From positions 13,877 to 77,876 of the forward strand of contig QAOA01005839.1 in the NCBI GenBank assembly GCA_003255065.1: 64,000 bases of DNA, in the 5' to 3' direction. The notes beneath the pieces were generated by a model. That model was not told where the DNA came from. It saw nothing but the letters and a program-made list of their open reading frames with translations, and did not search any database. The stretch's first letter is position 1, and each line of letters begins with the position of its first letter. This document shows, one piece after another, positions 36,817 to 48,673 of this stretch. The position numbers were made by a program, and so were the translations under genes. This DNA comes from Cercis canadensis (taxonomy: Eukaryota; Streptophyta; Magnoliopsida; Fabales; Fabaceae).

Positions 36817-38281
36817 TTAATCCGTTTTCTTATCTGCTGGTCGGGAATGGGATTTGTTGGGCGTAGTGGGTGGGATTGCAGTTGCAGATTGCTTGTCCTC
36901 TGCTGTCTTAGCATACATCTCTCCACTCTCTTTCTCTTTGAAATACCTCTCGAAAGCTCTTGGAAGGAACCTTGGTATCAAAAATCCAAACAGATTGATT
37001 GAGAAATAAACCAGATTAGCCGCCGCCAGTCCCCGCCCGAACCAATACCATGCTGTGTCCTGCATAAAAATATATATATACACCATATATCAACCAAAAT
37101 TCATATGCAATTACACACAACAACCTTCAACTAAAGGTGTGATTAGACAAATACAGAGCGTGGGTATTCTTGTCGTGTAACCCTAACCCAAATTAGAGAA
37201 ATAAGGGTCAACTAACCCTCATGATTTATACATATATATATATGTATGTATCAAATTAGAATGTCCCCCCAATTTATGCAATTAAGCACGTTAGCCTCAG
37301 ATTTGACATTATTATTAGCGGGGCTAACGCGCGCCGAAGCTTGTTTTATAGTATATAACTACTTTGACACCTTAAACCAACCATCTTAGATATTAATGTC
37401 ACAATTTAAGCAACAAGTGAAATTAAATCACATAATAATCAAAAGAAATACATATTTGTGCCCCCACAAATTAAACGCATTAATTACATGGGTTTGATAT
37501 TCTTAACTAAAGTATTTTCCCCAAAAAAAATCATGCTCAAATTATGATAACTAAACTCTAATTTGAATGGTAGGGGGGACATTAATTCCAAATAATGATT
37601 TGTAACATGCTTAGTTACATAAACTAAGAGGCGTTGCAATTTGACGCAAAATTAAGTACAATTGAGCCAAGAAAATACCTTAATTGAAGCATTTGCAGGC
37701 AAAGTCTTGTTCATCCACACATCATTTACCCAATCCAAGATGACGAATATCCTCCGAACCGTATAGAGCATTGGCACCAACGCCCTCACCGGCGGCGAAA
37801 ACAACGAAAACCCACTTATTATATTCTCAGTTAAAATTTGACAGGAAAGCAAGAAAAGGTGTGGGGTTGCTGAACGCACTGCATGCTCATCCCCTCTAGC
37901 AAACCCACCCAACACATAGGCCAGAGGCAAGAAAAGCCCCACTGTGGTTCCAATAATAACATGAAGTCTAAATAATTTGCTTCCGTGGAAAATTTCCTGG
38001 GAACCAGAGGCAACAGAGCAATGTGATGGGAACGCAAAGCGCGAAAGGACTAAAAGATAAGCAGAGGTAAACGCGGGGAACACTATGTCCAGCAGTGGCA
38101 CAAGACCACTCGCTGAGAATACCATTATGAATGCTACAAGCTGTAACTCTATCACACGCAACGAACCCATCACACCCCCCGCCGCCACCGGCTCCTGCTG
38201 AACCCGCCGTTTCAGTTGCGGCGGCGCCACCGTTTCGTCTGGCTCCGAACGAGGAGCCACCGCTAGAGATACACCCGACAT
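36817..38281 (-). CDS. Uncharacterised multi-pass membrane protein
   Basis: Two exons, 38281-37679 and 37059-36817, joined at a GT-AG intron in frame (ANASIK then DTAWYWFGRG), give 281 residues. I do not recognise a named family. A charged, Ala/Pro-rich N-terminus (1-40) precedes hydrophobic segments at about 43-63, 65-82, 105-127, 140-160, 166-184 and 211-230. The tail (240-281) is hydrophilic, with many Lys, Glu and Pro. Potential N-glycosylation sites NKT (191) and NAS (197) lie before the last segment. The protein is consistent with an organelle or endomembrane integral protein. The start is the first in-frame Met, with a pyrimidine-rich leader upstream. The frames are clean and composition is normal, so it is probably a live gene. 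Confidence 0.85.
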
Positions 38282-38726
38282 TGCTTTTCTTTAATTAATT
38301 TCCTGACACAAAATCTGATGCAGCAATTTATAATTATATTTCAAAAGGTAATCACATGAAAATTAACAACTTATATGGCAGAAAATGCATGACAAGAGAA
38401 AATGATAAGGAGAGAAAGAAAAGAGATCTTACAGTGGAAAAGGTCAGAGTATTGAGAAGAGAAGAGAAAGCAAAATGATTCGTTCAAAATAAGAGAAGAC
38501 GATGGAGGGGGAATCGGTGTTGATTGAATTTAAGAGAAGAGAATATAAAGTAGTAATGTGCTAACACCATCGTAACGTGTAGTGTAGCATGCACGACACT
38601 TGGTTCCTCAACGATGTGTGATAGCTTTATGTTTTGTACGTGTCACTGTCATGTTTTTTTTATTTTATTTTTGTCTTTATTCATCTTATCTGATAATCTG
38701 TCAGAGTTATTTTATTTTATTTTTAT

Positions 38727-38781
38727 TTCCTTTTCCTTTTTCTTTTCCTTTTCCTTTTCCTTTTCCTTGTTCTTTTCTTCC
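38727..38781. repeat. Pyrimidine microsatellite (TTTTCC)n
   Basis: Repeated ttttcc units on the plus strand, about 450 bp upstream of the membrane protein start. Possible simple-sequence promoter element; no further claim. Confidence 0.8.
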
Positions 38782-38841
38782 CTTCTAGCAGAGGCACAAA
38801 GCCGTATAGCTTGGCCGCACAGAAATAGTGTTAATTGAAGA

Positions 38842-41800
38842 TTTCTTAAAGGCTGAATCACATTTTCATTCCTTGAAATTTTTGCTTTTTCTTAATTTTA
38901 TCCCAGCTCATTATCTCAATTCAATTAGGTTTTATAGAAATTTTGATTTTAAAATTGAGTCTAATTTTGATAAACCATCAAAATTTTAGCTAAAGGTGCT
39001 GATGTGATATAGTAGAATTATGCCATGTTGGCGTCATGTCATTTGTTAATTTTTTGACGGTTTATTTAAAATAAGACATAAATAAAAAATTAAAATTCTA
39101 TAAGAATTCAATCAACAAACTACATAGATCGATGGAATTGAAAAAGAAATGGAAATTTGAAAAATTGAAAGTACAATCTAAATCAGGTGCACCGTGCACC
39201 TCCTTAATTACTTTCACAAGTTTTTGCTGGCCGAAGTTCTAATTGTCTTCTAAATGGTCAATCAAATAATCTCATATGTTTGTAGTTTGTACTCATAGGT
39301 TTAGTTATGATCTTATATCCTAACATATTTTTGTGCATTTTCATTTATCCTGTCATTTATATAAAGAAAACAATACATAGAAGAAGAAAAAAACATGGAT
39401 TATATATCACCTTTGGAAAAGTTAAGGCAGTGGTGGGAGAGGAGGAACTCACAAATCAGACATTTTTCAAGATGATGTCCTCCGAGCTTAAACTCAATTA
39501 GAACTCCATTAATAGAGGCAAGATAAAAAATCTCCTCTAGGAAAGCAGTACACAGATGCCGTTGCCATCAAGTAAATCTCCGGACTTGAACCCAACAAGA
39601 GTGACATTTATCTAGAAAAAAAAAAAAAAAAACATAGGGCTTGGGTTCGGTTTAGGGCACGTCAAAACTCAACCCAATAAAAACGATTTGGTTTTTTTTT
39701 TTACTTTTTTTTTTTCCATACAATTTCGGTTGGGTTAGAGGAAATTTCAAACCCGATCCAAACTAACCCAAAATAGATTGAGTTAGATTGGGTAGTGTCA
39801 ATTGGGTTTGAAGTTTGGTATTACTATTGACATTAATCTTGTTTCCTATTATTACAGAAAGAGGTGCCAATAGTTCCTCTTGGATCAGTCAAAGGCCGTG
39901 TCCTCAGTAACTCTTTTCTTAATCTCTTTAGTAAAAAGTGTTAGCTCTCTTATCTGCTAGCAAAAAAGATAAAAATGTGCCACTAGTCCCACAAACTATT
40001 GATTACTTATTTTTAATTTACTTCATGTTATTTAGTATTTTTTTCATTCACCTTTTAAACTCAATGAGGGATGTCGAGTAGCCTAGTAGCCCCTTAATAT
40101 ATGTTGGGAGGTTTTTTTTTTTTTTTANTTTAAAAAAAAAAAACCAGTTATATATTTCATAATCAATTCTCAATTTATTGATTCATAAAGCACATACCAT
40201 TATATTATACAAAGCAACTTTATATAACTTCTTCAAAACTCAATTCTCCCTTTACAAACTCTCTTATATATCTCTCTAATTCTTTCATAATCAACTCTTT
40301 CTATCTTTCTCTAATTCTTGGAGAATCGAATACAACACTTTGAATTTCGTGATTCCTTTGTTAATTAACTATGTTTAAATTATTAGATACTTCTATAGTT
40401 TTTATTCTTATCTTATCTCTATTGCATAGGGCCATATACTGGTTAGTCTTAATTTATCATTACTTAATTCTGGTGCAATATACTTTATAGTAAAATTCTT
40501 TTGGAAAAAAAATCGAATAACTTGTGTGATGTATGTCATTACTTTTTTGTTTTTGATGGGACATTTAGATGGCTTGATAATTATACAATTAGATATCATA
40601 GCCTTTTCATTAAAGAAGTCATTCTTTACATGGCAGCATGTAAGAATAAAGATTAAAGAAAAAATTGAAAATTTTACCCTATAATGATCTTTCAAAAAAA
40701 AAATTGAGAATTTAGATTTGAAAATCTCTATTTTGGTAATTTTTTTTCACTTTTTCAATTAAAAAATCTTGCTCTATATCCCTTAATAATAATTTAATAA
40801 TTAAAAAAAAAAAAAGCTTAAGCAAATATTAAAAGAAGAAAAGAAAGCCAAAATATTATTCAACGTCCTGGTCCCCCTCATCAAAATGAAGACAAAAAAA
40901 TGGAAAACAATTGAAGTGACAAAAGAAGTTATATTATAATTGATTTTGCATTGCGTGTGAAAGCTCAAGATTTCTGTGCGTGCAAAAAACCTTGCCATGC
41001 AGGTTTCACGCCTTGCTCTAAGTCAAAAAAGATGAAACCAATACCTCTAGGGCACGTCGCTCTCGCCCACAAACAAAAAGTAATGCATGAAATCTGCTTC
41101 TAGAAATTCCCCAGAATTGTCATCATCGTTTCATCATCAATTCATCATCTACTAGAGTGTGGAATAATTAAACAGCAAGCAACATGAACGCCGTAATCAC
41201 AATTGGTCTTTTACACCTAAAACGTGAATGCACTATTAATTTGTCAATGATTAGGACTAATCGAGAATCTTTATCCCCCATATGCATGATGGTTAATTTT
41301 TTCTTCGCCATTTATGCATTACGATTTATACACAATTTTCTTCATTCCACAAACCATACTATATATATATATATATATATATAACAGGTAAAAAGGCTCA
41401 ATTCTATAAGGAAGCAACCTAGATATGCTTGATTGCTTCCCATGCCTTGGTACGCCCAATTAAGGGAAAGTTTAGCTAGTTTAAACAGTGCTGCTAATAA
41501 AACCTAGTAGAGTTTCTCTCTTGGGATCCTTTTATTACCTTGCAAGAAAGAACATATATGAAGCAAATTATGTGGTGAGTGGTGACTACATAAAGTAATC
41601 AACATATGAAAGTATCTTGTTATCAATTTCAATTAAGTGGGTTAGAGTCCTTCTAGATGAGTGGGCAAGAAATACGGCACTATCAATTTCGGCAATAGTT
41701 GCTATAGATGTCCCTCCCTATATGGATGTCTATTAAAAAGAGAATACAATATTTCTTATGAATTGCACCATGCATAACTATACCTATTATTTTCTCAAAA

Positions 41801-43465
41801 GAAAAAAAAAATGTTAATTGTCACATTATAATATTATCTATATAAATTCTATACCTCATTCTTTACGAGCAGCGATAGGAGGTTTAGTAAAGCAAGTAGG
41901 AACTGGGGTGCACATGATGATGGAGACAAAACTCAGATTTCCACAAGCACGGAAAGCAATGATAATTGAGGAAGTTGCTTTGCGCATTCAAACTAAAGAA
42001 AAAGAAAGAGTAAAAACCAAGGTAAAGGAAGGCACTGCATTATGTTCTGTCTTTAATTTAGTTGTGATGAAAGGTAACCAGACCCAATAATATGTGAATG
42101 TTTCCAAAGGGTGCGTTTCTAAGTCAAAGAAAAGAAAAGAAAAACGTTTCTTGAGCAAGCAGTCAAGCATGAAAAGCCATCACCCTATTGCTGGGTCCTG
42201 TCCCTTTCTTTTCAGCTATCATCTGCTTTATTTTTTTTCAGATTACCTTTTCTAAAAGATCGTATTGCCTAATTTCAGTGGTTGCTTTGCTTTAATTTGT
42301 CAGTCTATGTTGTATGACCATACAGCCCATGCATTATAACATTGGCACCCCCCCCCCCCCNCCCCCCCCATCTCTGTCTCTTTCTGTTTGTGAATATGAA
42401 CTTTATTTTAAAATATAATTATATTAATTTTGGCTTGTGATAAGGTTAATAGGTATGCTTAAACTATAAATTATTAATCTACACACTACCTGTTATAATT
42501 ATGATATATACGACAGAATATGAATTTGACAAAAAAAATTAATAGAAAAACAATTAAATTTAAATTTTGTCATTGAGTAAAATGGGTATATCAATACCCA
42601 TTTTCTTTTACTAAGTATATATATTAGTTATTATTCATATTTAAATGTCATGTCACAAGGGAAGCAAAAGTTTTCTTGCCATGTTTTGGAATGAATTGAT
42701 TTTTCCATAGCAAATTTATATACCCATTTCTTTATTATTATTATTATTATTATTATATAATATTTAAATGTCATGTCACAAGCGCAGCAAAAGTTTTAAT
42801 TTAGGCACCTTGTTTTGGAATGAACTCATTTTGCCCTTCTGAATTTGGAATTTCCATCAATTAAGCACCAAATGTTAAACCTGGATCATTACCAAGAAAT
42901 TTCCTAAGTTAAAAAAGCTTGTGAATGACTAGTTGAGTTATTACCCGTGTAAAATATTTAATTGTCTGTTTTTATTAAATATGAAATATAGAATACTATA
43001 ATTACAAATAGTTTTAGTTCACTGGTACGTAGAATAATAAACTTGCCCCACATATGCAATTCAATAACTATATATACACAAAACACAAAATGCTTACCTC
43101 ACTATATTTTCTAAAAAGGTAGTCATCATTAATTCATTATATATCGCCAATAGTTTAGATTATCCTCTCAACCATATTATACTCAAAAAGGAATAGTAGC
43201 TAGCTAGCTAGTGGGGAAGGGCAATAATGAGACTTTAACAAAATCCACCTCATTATATACTATAGAAAATCCCTACCAAGCATAAAAAATGACATAAATT
43301 GTAGCTTCAACTTTCAAAACCTTCCTTTCCATTCTGCTGCCTATCTAACCTCTCCTTCTCTATCTTCTTCCTCTTGGTTTCCTCACAAAGTTTTGGTGGC
43401 TAACAGTGTTTGATGGATATTGATCTCCTTTGGTTTTCTTGGGGTGGGTTATTAGTCCAAAATCA
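38842..43465. other. Intergenic, AT-rich, no gene recognised
   Basis: 4.6 kb without a supported gene. It contains a degenerate ggttggg/aaccc-rich patch at 39640-39840 resembling the insertion at 12.6-13.2 kb, a poly-T/N tract at 40110-40145, a (TA)n tract at about 41361-41382, a poly-C/N tract at 42349-42369, and a (TTA)n tract at about 42732-42757. A frame at 41818-42090 is not recognisable. Confidence 0.5.
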
Positions 43466-43720
43466 ATGGCACTTACTGAAACCTCAAAAAAATCACATAC
43501 TCTATGGCTAGTACTTGGGATTCTCTTAATTCTTGCCCTCTTTGCTCAGCAAGCTCAACCTTCCAAGGTCACAAGGGCTTTCAACTTGCCTCATCCTACC
43601 ACAACAAAGCAAGCCACCATGGAGTTGCGACCAAAACAGCCTAAGAAAAGTGCCGCGAATGGTCAATTTGAAGTTGCTGCACATAATGTCCCTAGCGGTC
43701 CAAATCCTGAATCCAATTAG
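43466..43720 (+). CDS. CLE peptide precursor, TDIF (CLE41/44)-like
   Basis: An 84-residue prepropeptide. The Met at 43466 directly precedes a signal peptide (about residues 1-30, core LWLVLGILLILALF); an upstream in-frame Met at 43430 would bury it and is not preferred. The last 12 residues, 73-84, are HNVPSGPNPESN, a CLE motif ending at the stop as in the TDIF group (known mature TDIF is HEVPSGPNPISN). The internal MELRPK box (52-57) is also seen in CLE41-type precursors. The mature dodecapeptide would be secreted, hydroxylated on prolines, and perceived by a PXY/TDR-type receptor kinase controlling vascular stem cells. Positions 2 (Asn) and 11 (Glu) differ from canonical TDIF. There are no introns, as usual for the family. 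Confidence 0.9.
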   Translation: MALTETSKKSHTLWLVLGILLILALFAQQAQPSKVTRAFNLPHPTTTKQATMELRPKQPKKSAANGQFEVAAHNVPSGPNPESN

Positions 43721-46700
43721 TAAGAAGCATAATTTTAGTCTTTGTATTTCTATATATGCTAGAGATCTTCAATTTGCTTGATTTTATTTCCTCTTGGAAT
43801 TATGTACAGTAAACTATACATATGAATGTCTCCCTTAGAGGTTCACTGATACGAAGCTACTGTGAAAAAGAGTAAGGCATGTTTCGTTGCTTCCGTTTAT
43901 ATACGTACACAACAACTAAGCTTAGTTTGATTCTATAAAAGTAAAGGCCTCCTTTGCACATTTTGAAACCTGTCATATGTATTATATAAGCAGATTTGGC
44001 TACTTTAAAAGTGTATAGGGTATCCTTTAATTTAAACGGTAGATCTTAAATATGCATTCCCTTCAGAATGAAAATAGAAAAAAATTATTGTTTCGTTTTA
44101 AAAATTTGAGAAAAAGATTATTTGGTTCCAAACATAAAGAACTTTCAATTTGGTTTCTTTCATACCTTATGAAATGTTCAAAATACATATTGGTTCTATG
44201 TGATTATTTTCTTCACATATGTAGTTATCATGTTTAAAATTAAATAAACTGAATAATCACACAACACCACATTGGTTTAGTGCATTTAAAAGAAATTTCT
44301 CATAGGTACCCAGACCCCTTACTATTAAATCATAACTAGTGACTTTGCTAGTACTAAAATTTAAACCTTAATTAGTTGGGATAAAGGTCACATAAGAATT
44401 GACTGCCATGTTAATTAGTGATAATTTCATTTTTGAAAGAATTCAAGTGTAGTTTTAGGGGAGAAAAAGAAATGCACGTAACCCTTTCAACTTTTGGGTT
44501 CTGGCTAACAGGCTCTAAAAAATTTTAATTTCAGCAATGAACCCCCTCAACTTTGAAAAATATTTCAATAGCTACTTTTATCACTTTCTTAATTAGTTAA
44601 TTTGTAGCTAATGACTTATGTGTCTAGTGACATCTCCTCTAATAATAAGAACTAGAGGGTTTGATATTATGAATTATATTCTCATCATATACTTTTCTCC
44701 CTTTTTCATAATATATTGTGCTCTTATATAACTATAAAAAATAATTAATTAATTTGTATTACCACTCTCACACTTAAATTTTTTAATCATCAATGCATCA
44801 ATATTAGTTCTTTGATATAACACTTTGTTGTTTATAAATCAAAATCTCCAAATTTAGCCATTTCAAATACACACAAAATAGCTATGGAGACACTTAAAAA
44901 GTTGAGAGGTTTATTTGCCAAACACCAAAAGTTGAAGATAATTATGTGCAGTTTTCCTAAAAAGAAGTTGTGTTTTCCTTTACCATACTCTCTTCTTTAC
45001 TCACTTATTCAAAAATAAGAAAATGAAAATTAGGAATTATTTAAGAAGGAAAACCTATTCAAAATATTAAGTTGGAATGAATTAACATCATGGGTTAGCA
45101 TTAATCGTTTCCATATACTCGAGAAAAAGAAAACGAAAATATTAGGCTAACGTATTCTTCTGTGCTTTAAGACGCGAAATGAAATTCAGCATAAGTTCAT
45201 TTAAAAGAAAGACTGAGATTGCAAAAATGAATGATAAGCAATATTTCTCCTAGCCATAATTAATAAATAAAAACTACGGAAAAGAACACCAATACAATGA
45301 AGTTCTTAAGCACGTAAATTAAAAGTATGATAAGACTTTTATGTTTTTTTGGCTTTTTTTATATGATGATGAGATAATTCTTGAAACAACCATTGATAGA
45401 AAATCATAATAAGAAACTCCCATATATTAATAAAATAACAGACATGGATTTTTAATCGAATATCTCTTGTAATATTTAACTTAATGCACTAGATAACTTC
45501 ATCTATTGTATAATTAGCTTAGATTATTTTTAATCATAGGAAGAAGCTGCTTCTTTCGCTTAATTCGACATGACACAATGCAATGAGAGCATATATCAAA
45601 TGCCTTGGATATGTGCTAGAAATTAACGAAGTATCTTTTTAAGCATTCCACTATGAAAGAATGGAGGAATGCTTGTGGGCCGTCTTGAGAAACAAAAGCG
45701 TAGGGATGTGCAATAGGTTTGAAAGATGGATAAGGGTGAGCATCGCTAGCAAAATTGTTCTGCACCAAAACGAATATATAAGAATAGTGAACAATCAAAG
45801 TTATCTCCAACTTTCTTAGGTCATTGCAAGTTTGCAACCCATGATTATCTTCTTCTTACTCAATTCTCTTCACTTAATTTTTGTTCTATGACCCAAGAAC
45901 CACATTATCAAGCGACACACGAAAGTTTTTAAATTATTCACGTAAAATAAGATAAAGTTTTCAAATTTTTGTTGGGAAGTAATGGACTTTTGAATAACAT
46001 TGCCAGCATTTAATTGGCAATTATATGTTGTACCTGATCTAATCCTATCTCTTACCAATGCAGAGTAGTTTATACAATAATTAAAATCTATTTGATGTCC
46101 ACAGCAGAACATTACTTGTGTATAATATATTTGAAAACCATAATTAACAGAATGTTATGTTGAACTATTAATGAATATTTGTATTTTCTTTTTAAAAAAG
46201 AAATAGCTAAAAGTAAGAGAGAAATATAGGTTACAGAGTCATATAATCCAGATTATCAAGATGATATTCAGATTGATTCTCACACCAAGGCCATTATATT
46301 CACACCAGACCGTGGCACCAATGCACAAGTGGCATTTAAGATCTTCCCATAGAACACAAGGTCAGCTGTGTAGCATTAAGAGCATTCAACAAACTCATGT
46401 TGACAATAACACAGACAAGGCTACAGAAGCTCATATACATCTCTTTATTGGGACCTTCAATAATTCAAAGACGATCTGGTGTTGACTAACACCGGCAACA
46501 AGATTCTCTTTTCCTTTTTTTTTTTTTTTTTTTCAATTTCAAGGAAGCAAAAGCCACATCATTTTTAACAAAATAAGAATAGAAACCCAATTATATGGAA
46601 TTCAAATTAGAAATGCTTACAATTTTTTTTTTCTTGATTGGTAATGAAACTAAACCTCTATTTGATCTCCGCGCCCAGCCCCACCAAGAAGTTAAACCCA

Positions 46701-47575
46701 AAGAGAAATGGTTATAGTTCATAGCTAAATGCATTTTACCAAAACCTGGGTTTACTAGTAATTAAGAAATAAGAAATAAGAACAGTTTGCTATTAAATTG
46801 ACCTCTCAAGAAATCCACAGAAACTAATAGTGCACTCTTGAAACCAAATAAATATACTTTTGAGAACTTTTCTATTCAAAAAAACAATGTTTTTTTTTCA
46901 TTTTTTGGAAATCCGTGAATTATCAAGTTAATTTTTTTAAAAAAAGGTTGTATATGTTAAAAGTACAATAAATATCAGGTAATGCATTTATGGCCTATTA
47001 ATTACTACATAGCCCCACATCGTAAAAAGGCTGGGAACATGGTTAGCCAATGACTTGAATTACTTTGAAAGGAATACATTAAATGGTAGAAAGGCTAGAA
47101 CAGAAGAACCCGTAGGCTCTGTTGCTCACCAGCCAATCCATGCAGCAAGTTGATGGCTTTTTTAAATCTGTCCTAACACCTTCCAAGCATTCATTATCTA
47201 CCATTCAATTCAATGACCGCAACAAGAAGACATCTAAATTTAGAAATAAAAAATGAAAATCATGCTATAAATATATTCGCTAAAATAGTTTTATTCATAT
47301 ATAAAAATTAGTGATAGAGACATTACATTCCATGCCTAATAGCTTGACTTCTCATTCGCATGCCATGCATAAGGAAAGAAAGCTAATACAAGACCCTCAG
47401 TATAGCATGCACCAGTTTAACTACCAAAGTTAAGCATTCACACTTTAGAACGAAAACAGATCAAAGAATGACAACTTAAATACACTGTGAACGGTAAACA
47501 CATAAATAATACTCGTTTTTTTCTTCATTGGTTCTTGTCAAAGAAGCTTAAACGACAACATCAATAGGTTTACTT
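43721..47575. other. Intergenic, no gene recognised
   Basis: 3.9 kb of AT-rich sequence. 44075-44290 resembles one arm of the MITE at 29329-29655. No protein family was recognised in the short frames. Bases just before 47576 are probably the 3' untranslated region of the glycine-rich protein gene. Confidence 0.5.
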
Positions 47576-48673
47576 TTACTGGCCGCCACCAGCTCCCAAT
47601 CCAGCTCCACCACCAAATCCAGCACCAAAACCGCCACCAGCTCCCAACCCACCGCCTCCACCAAATCCACCTCCGCCACCACCACCTAGTCCACCTCCAA
47701 CGCCTCCACCTTTGCCAAATCCACCACCGGCTCCAAAACCGCCTCCAGTACCTGCACCTCCACCAACACCACCTCCGCCACCAAATCCACCTCCTCCACC
47801 AGCACCACCGCCTAGACCTCCACCTGCACCACCTCCACCTCCTGCGCCAAAACCCCCACCTGCTCCAGCACCACCGCCTCCACCAAGTCCACCCCCTCCA
47901 CCAGCTCCTCCACCAAGCCCACCACCTGCACCAGCTCCACCTCCAGCGCCAAATCCTCCACCTGCCCCAGCACCACCACCACCACCAAGTCCGCCTCCAC
48001 CTCCTACGCCCCCACCACCACCAAGTCCGCCTCCACCTCCCACGCCCCCACCACCACCAAGTCCGCCTCCACCTCCTAAGCCCCCACCACCACCTGCTCC
48101 TCCACCAATGCCACCACCAACACCATGACCTAGACCACCGCCATGACCAATTCCACCACCTAAACCACCACCATGTCCAAGCCCACCTCCTGCACCACCA
48201 CCAAGTCCACCGCCATGGCCAAACCCACCACCAGCTCCCCCACCTAGTCCACCACCGTGACCAAGTCCTCCACCAGCACCCCCACCTAGTCCTCCCCCAT
48301 GGCCTAATCCACCACCTGCACCACCACCGAAACCCCCACCAACTCCACCACCAAGCCCACCACCAGCACCTCCACCTAAGCCGCCACCACCACCTAGTCC
48401 ACCACCTGCTCCGCCACCTAGGCCACCTCCTCCACCAAAACCACCTCCAGCTCCACCGCCTAGACCACCACCACCACCAAAACCACCTCCACCACCAAGC
48501 CCACCACCTCCAAACCTCCCATGCCTAAACCCTTTCTTGTAAATTCCACGTCCTAGCCCAGCCCCTAACAAATGCTTGTCATCCTTAACTTTGCTAACAT
48601 CAGCCACCACTAACGAAGCAGTCACAAGCAGAGCACAGAACGCAACCACAATGCCATTTGAAAGAACGCCCAT
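47576..48673 (-). CDS. Secreted glycine-rich protein
   Basis: 365 residues in one exon. The start at 48673 (MGVLSNGIVVAFCALLVTAS) gives a classic signal peptide cleaved near residue 24; an upstream in-frame Met at 48736 would only lengthen it. A short charged linker (DVSKVKDDKHLLGAGLGRGI, then YKKGFRHGRF) leads to about 310 residues built of GGGGLGG, GGGAGG and GHGGGLGG units, ending GAGGGQ. No RNA-binding domain or cysteine-rich C-terminus is present, so it fits class I glycine-rich cell-wall structural proteins. The His-containing GHGGG units cluster in the first half. The opposite strand has a long Pro-rich frame, which is only a mirror of the GGN codons. Confidence 0.9.
   Translation of the reverse strand: MGVLSNGIVVAFCALLVTASLVVADVSKVKDDKHLLGAGLGRGIYKKGFRHGRFGGGGLGGGGGFGGGGGLGGGAGGGFGGGGGLGGGAGGGLGGGGGLGGGAGGGLGGGVGGGFGGGAGGGLGHGGGLGGGAGGGLGHGGGLGGGAGGGFGHGGGLGGGAGGGLGHGGGLGGGIGHGGGLGHGVGGGIGGGAGGGGGLGGGGGLGGGGGVGGGGGLGGGGGVGGGGGLGGGGGAGAGGGFGAGGGAGAGGGLGGGAGGGGGLGGGGGAGAGGGFGAGGGGGAGGGLGGGAGGGGGFGGGGGVGGGAGTGGGFGAGGGFGKGGGVGGGLGGGGGGGFGGGGGLGAGGGFGAGFGGGAGLGAGGGQ

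Noticed and set aside
47712-48128. Long proline-rich frame on the plus strand (extensin-like)
   Set aside because: It is the exact antisense of the GGN codons of the glycine-rich protein, which has a signal peptide, sensible start and stop; the proline frame has none of these.
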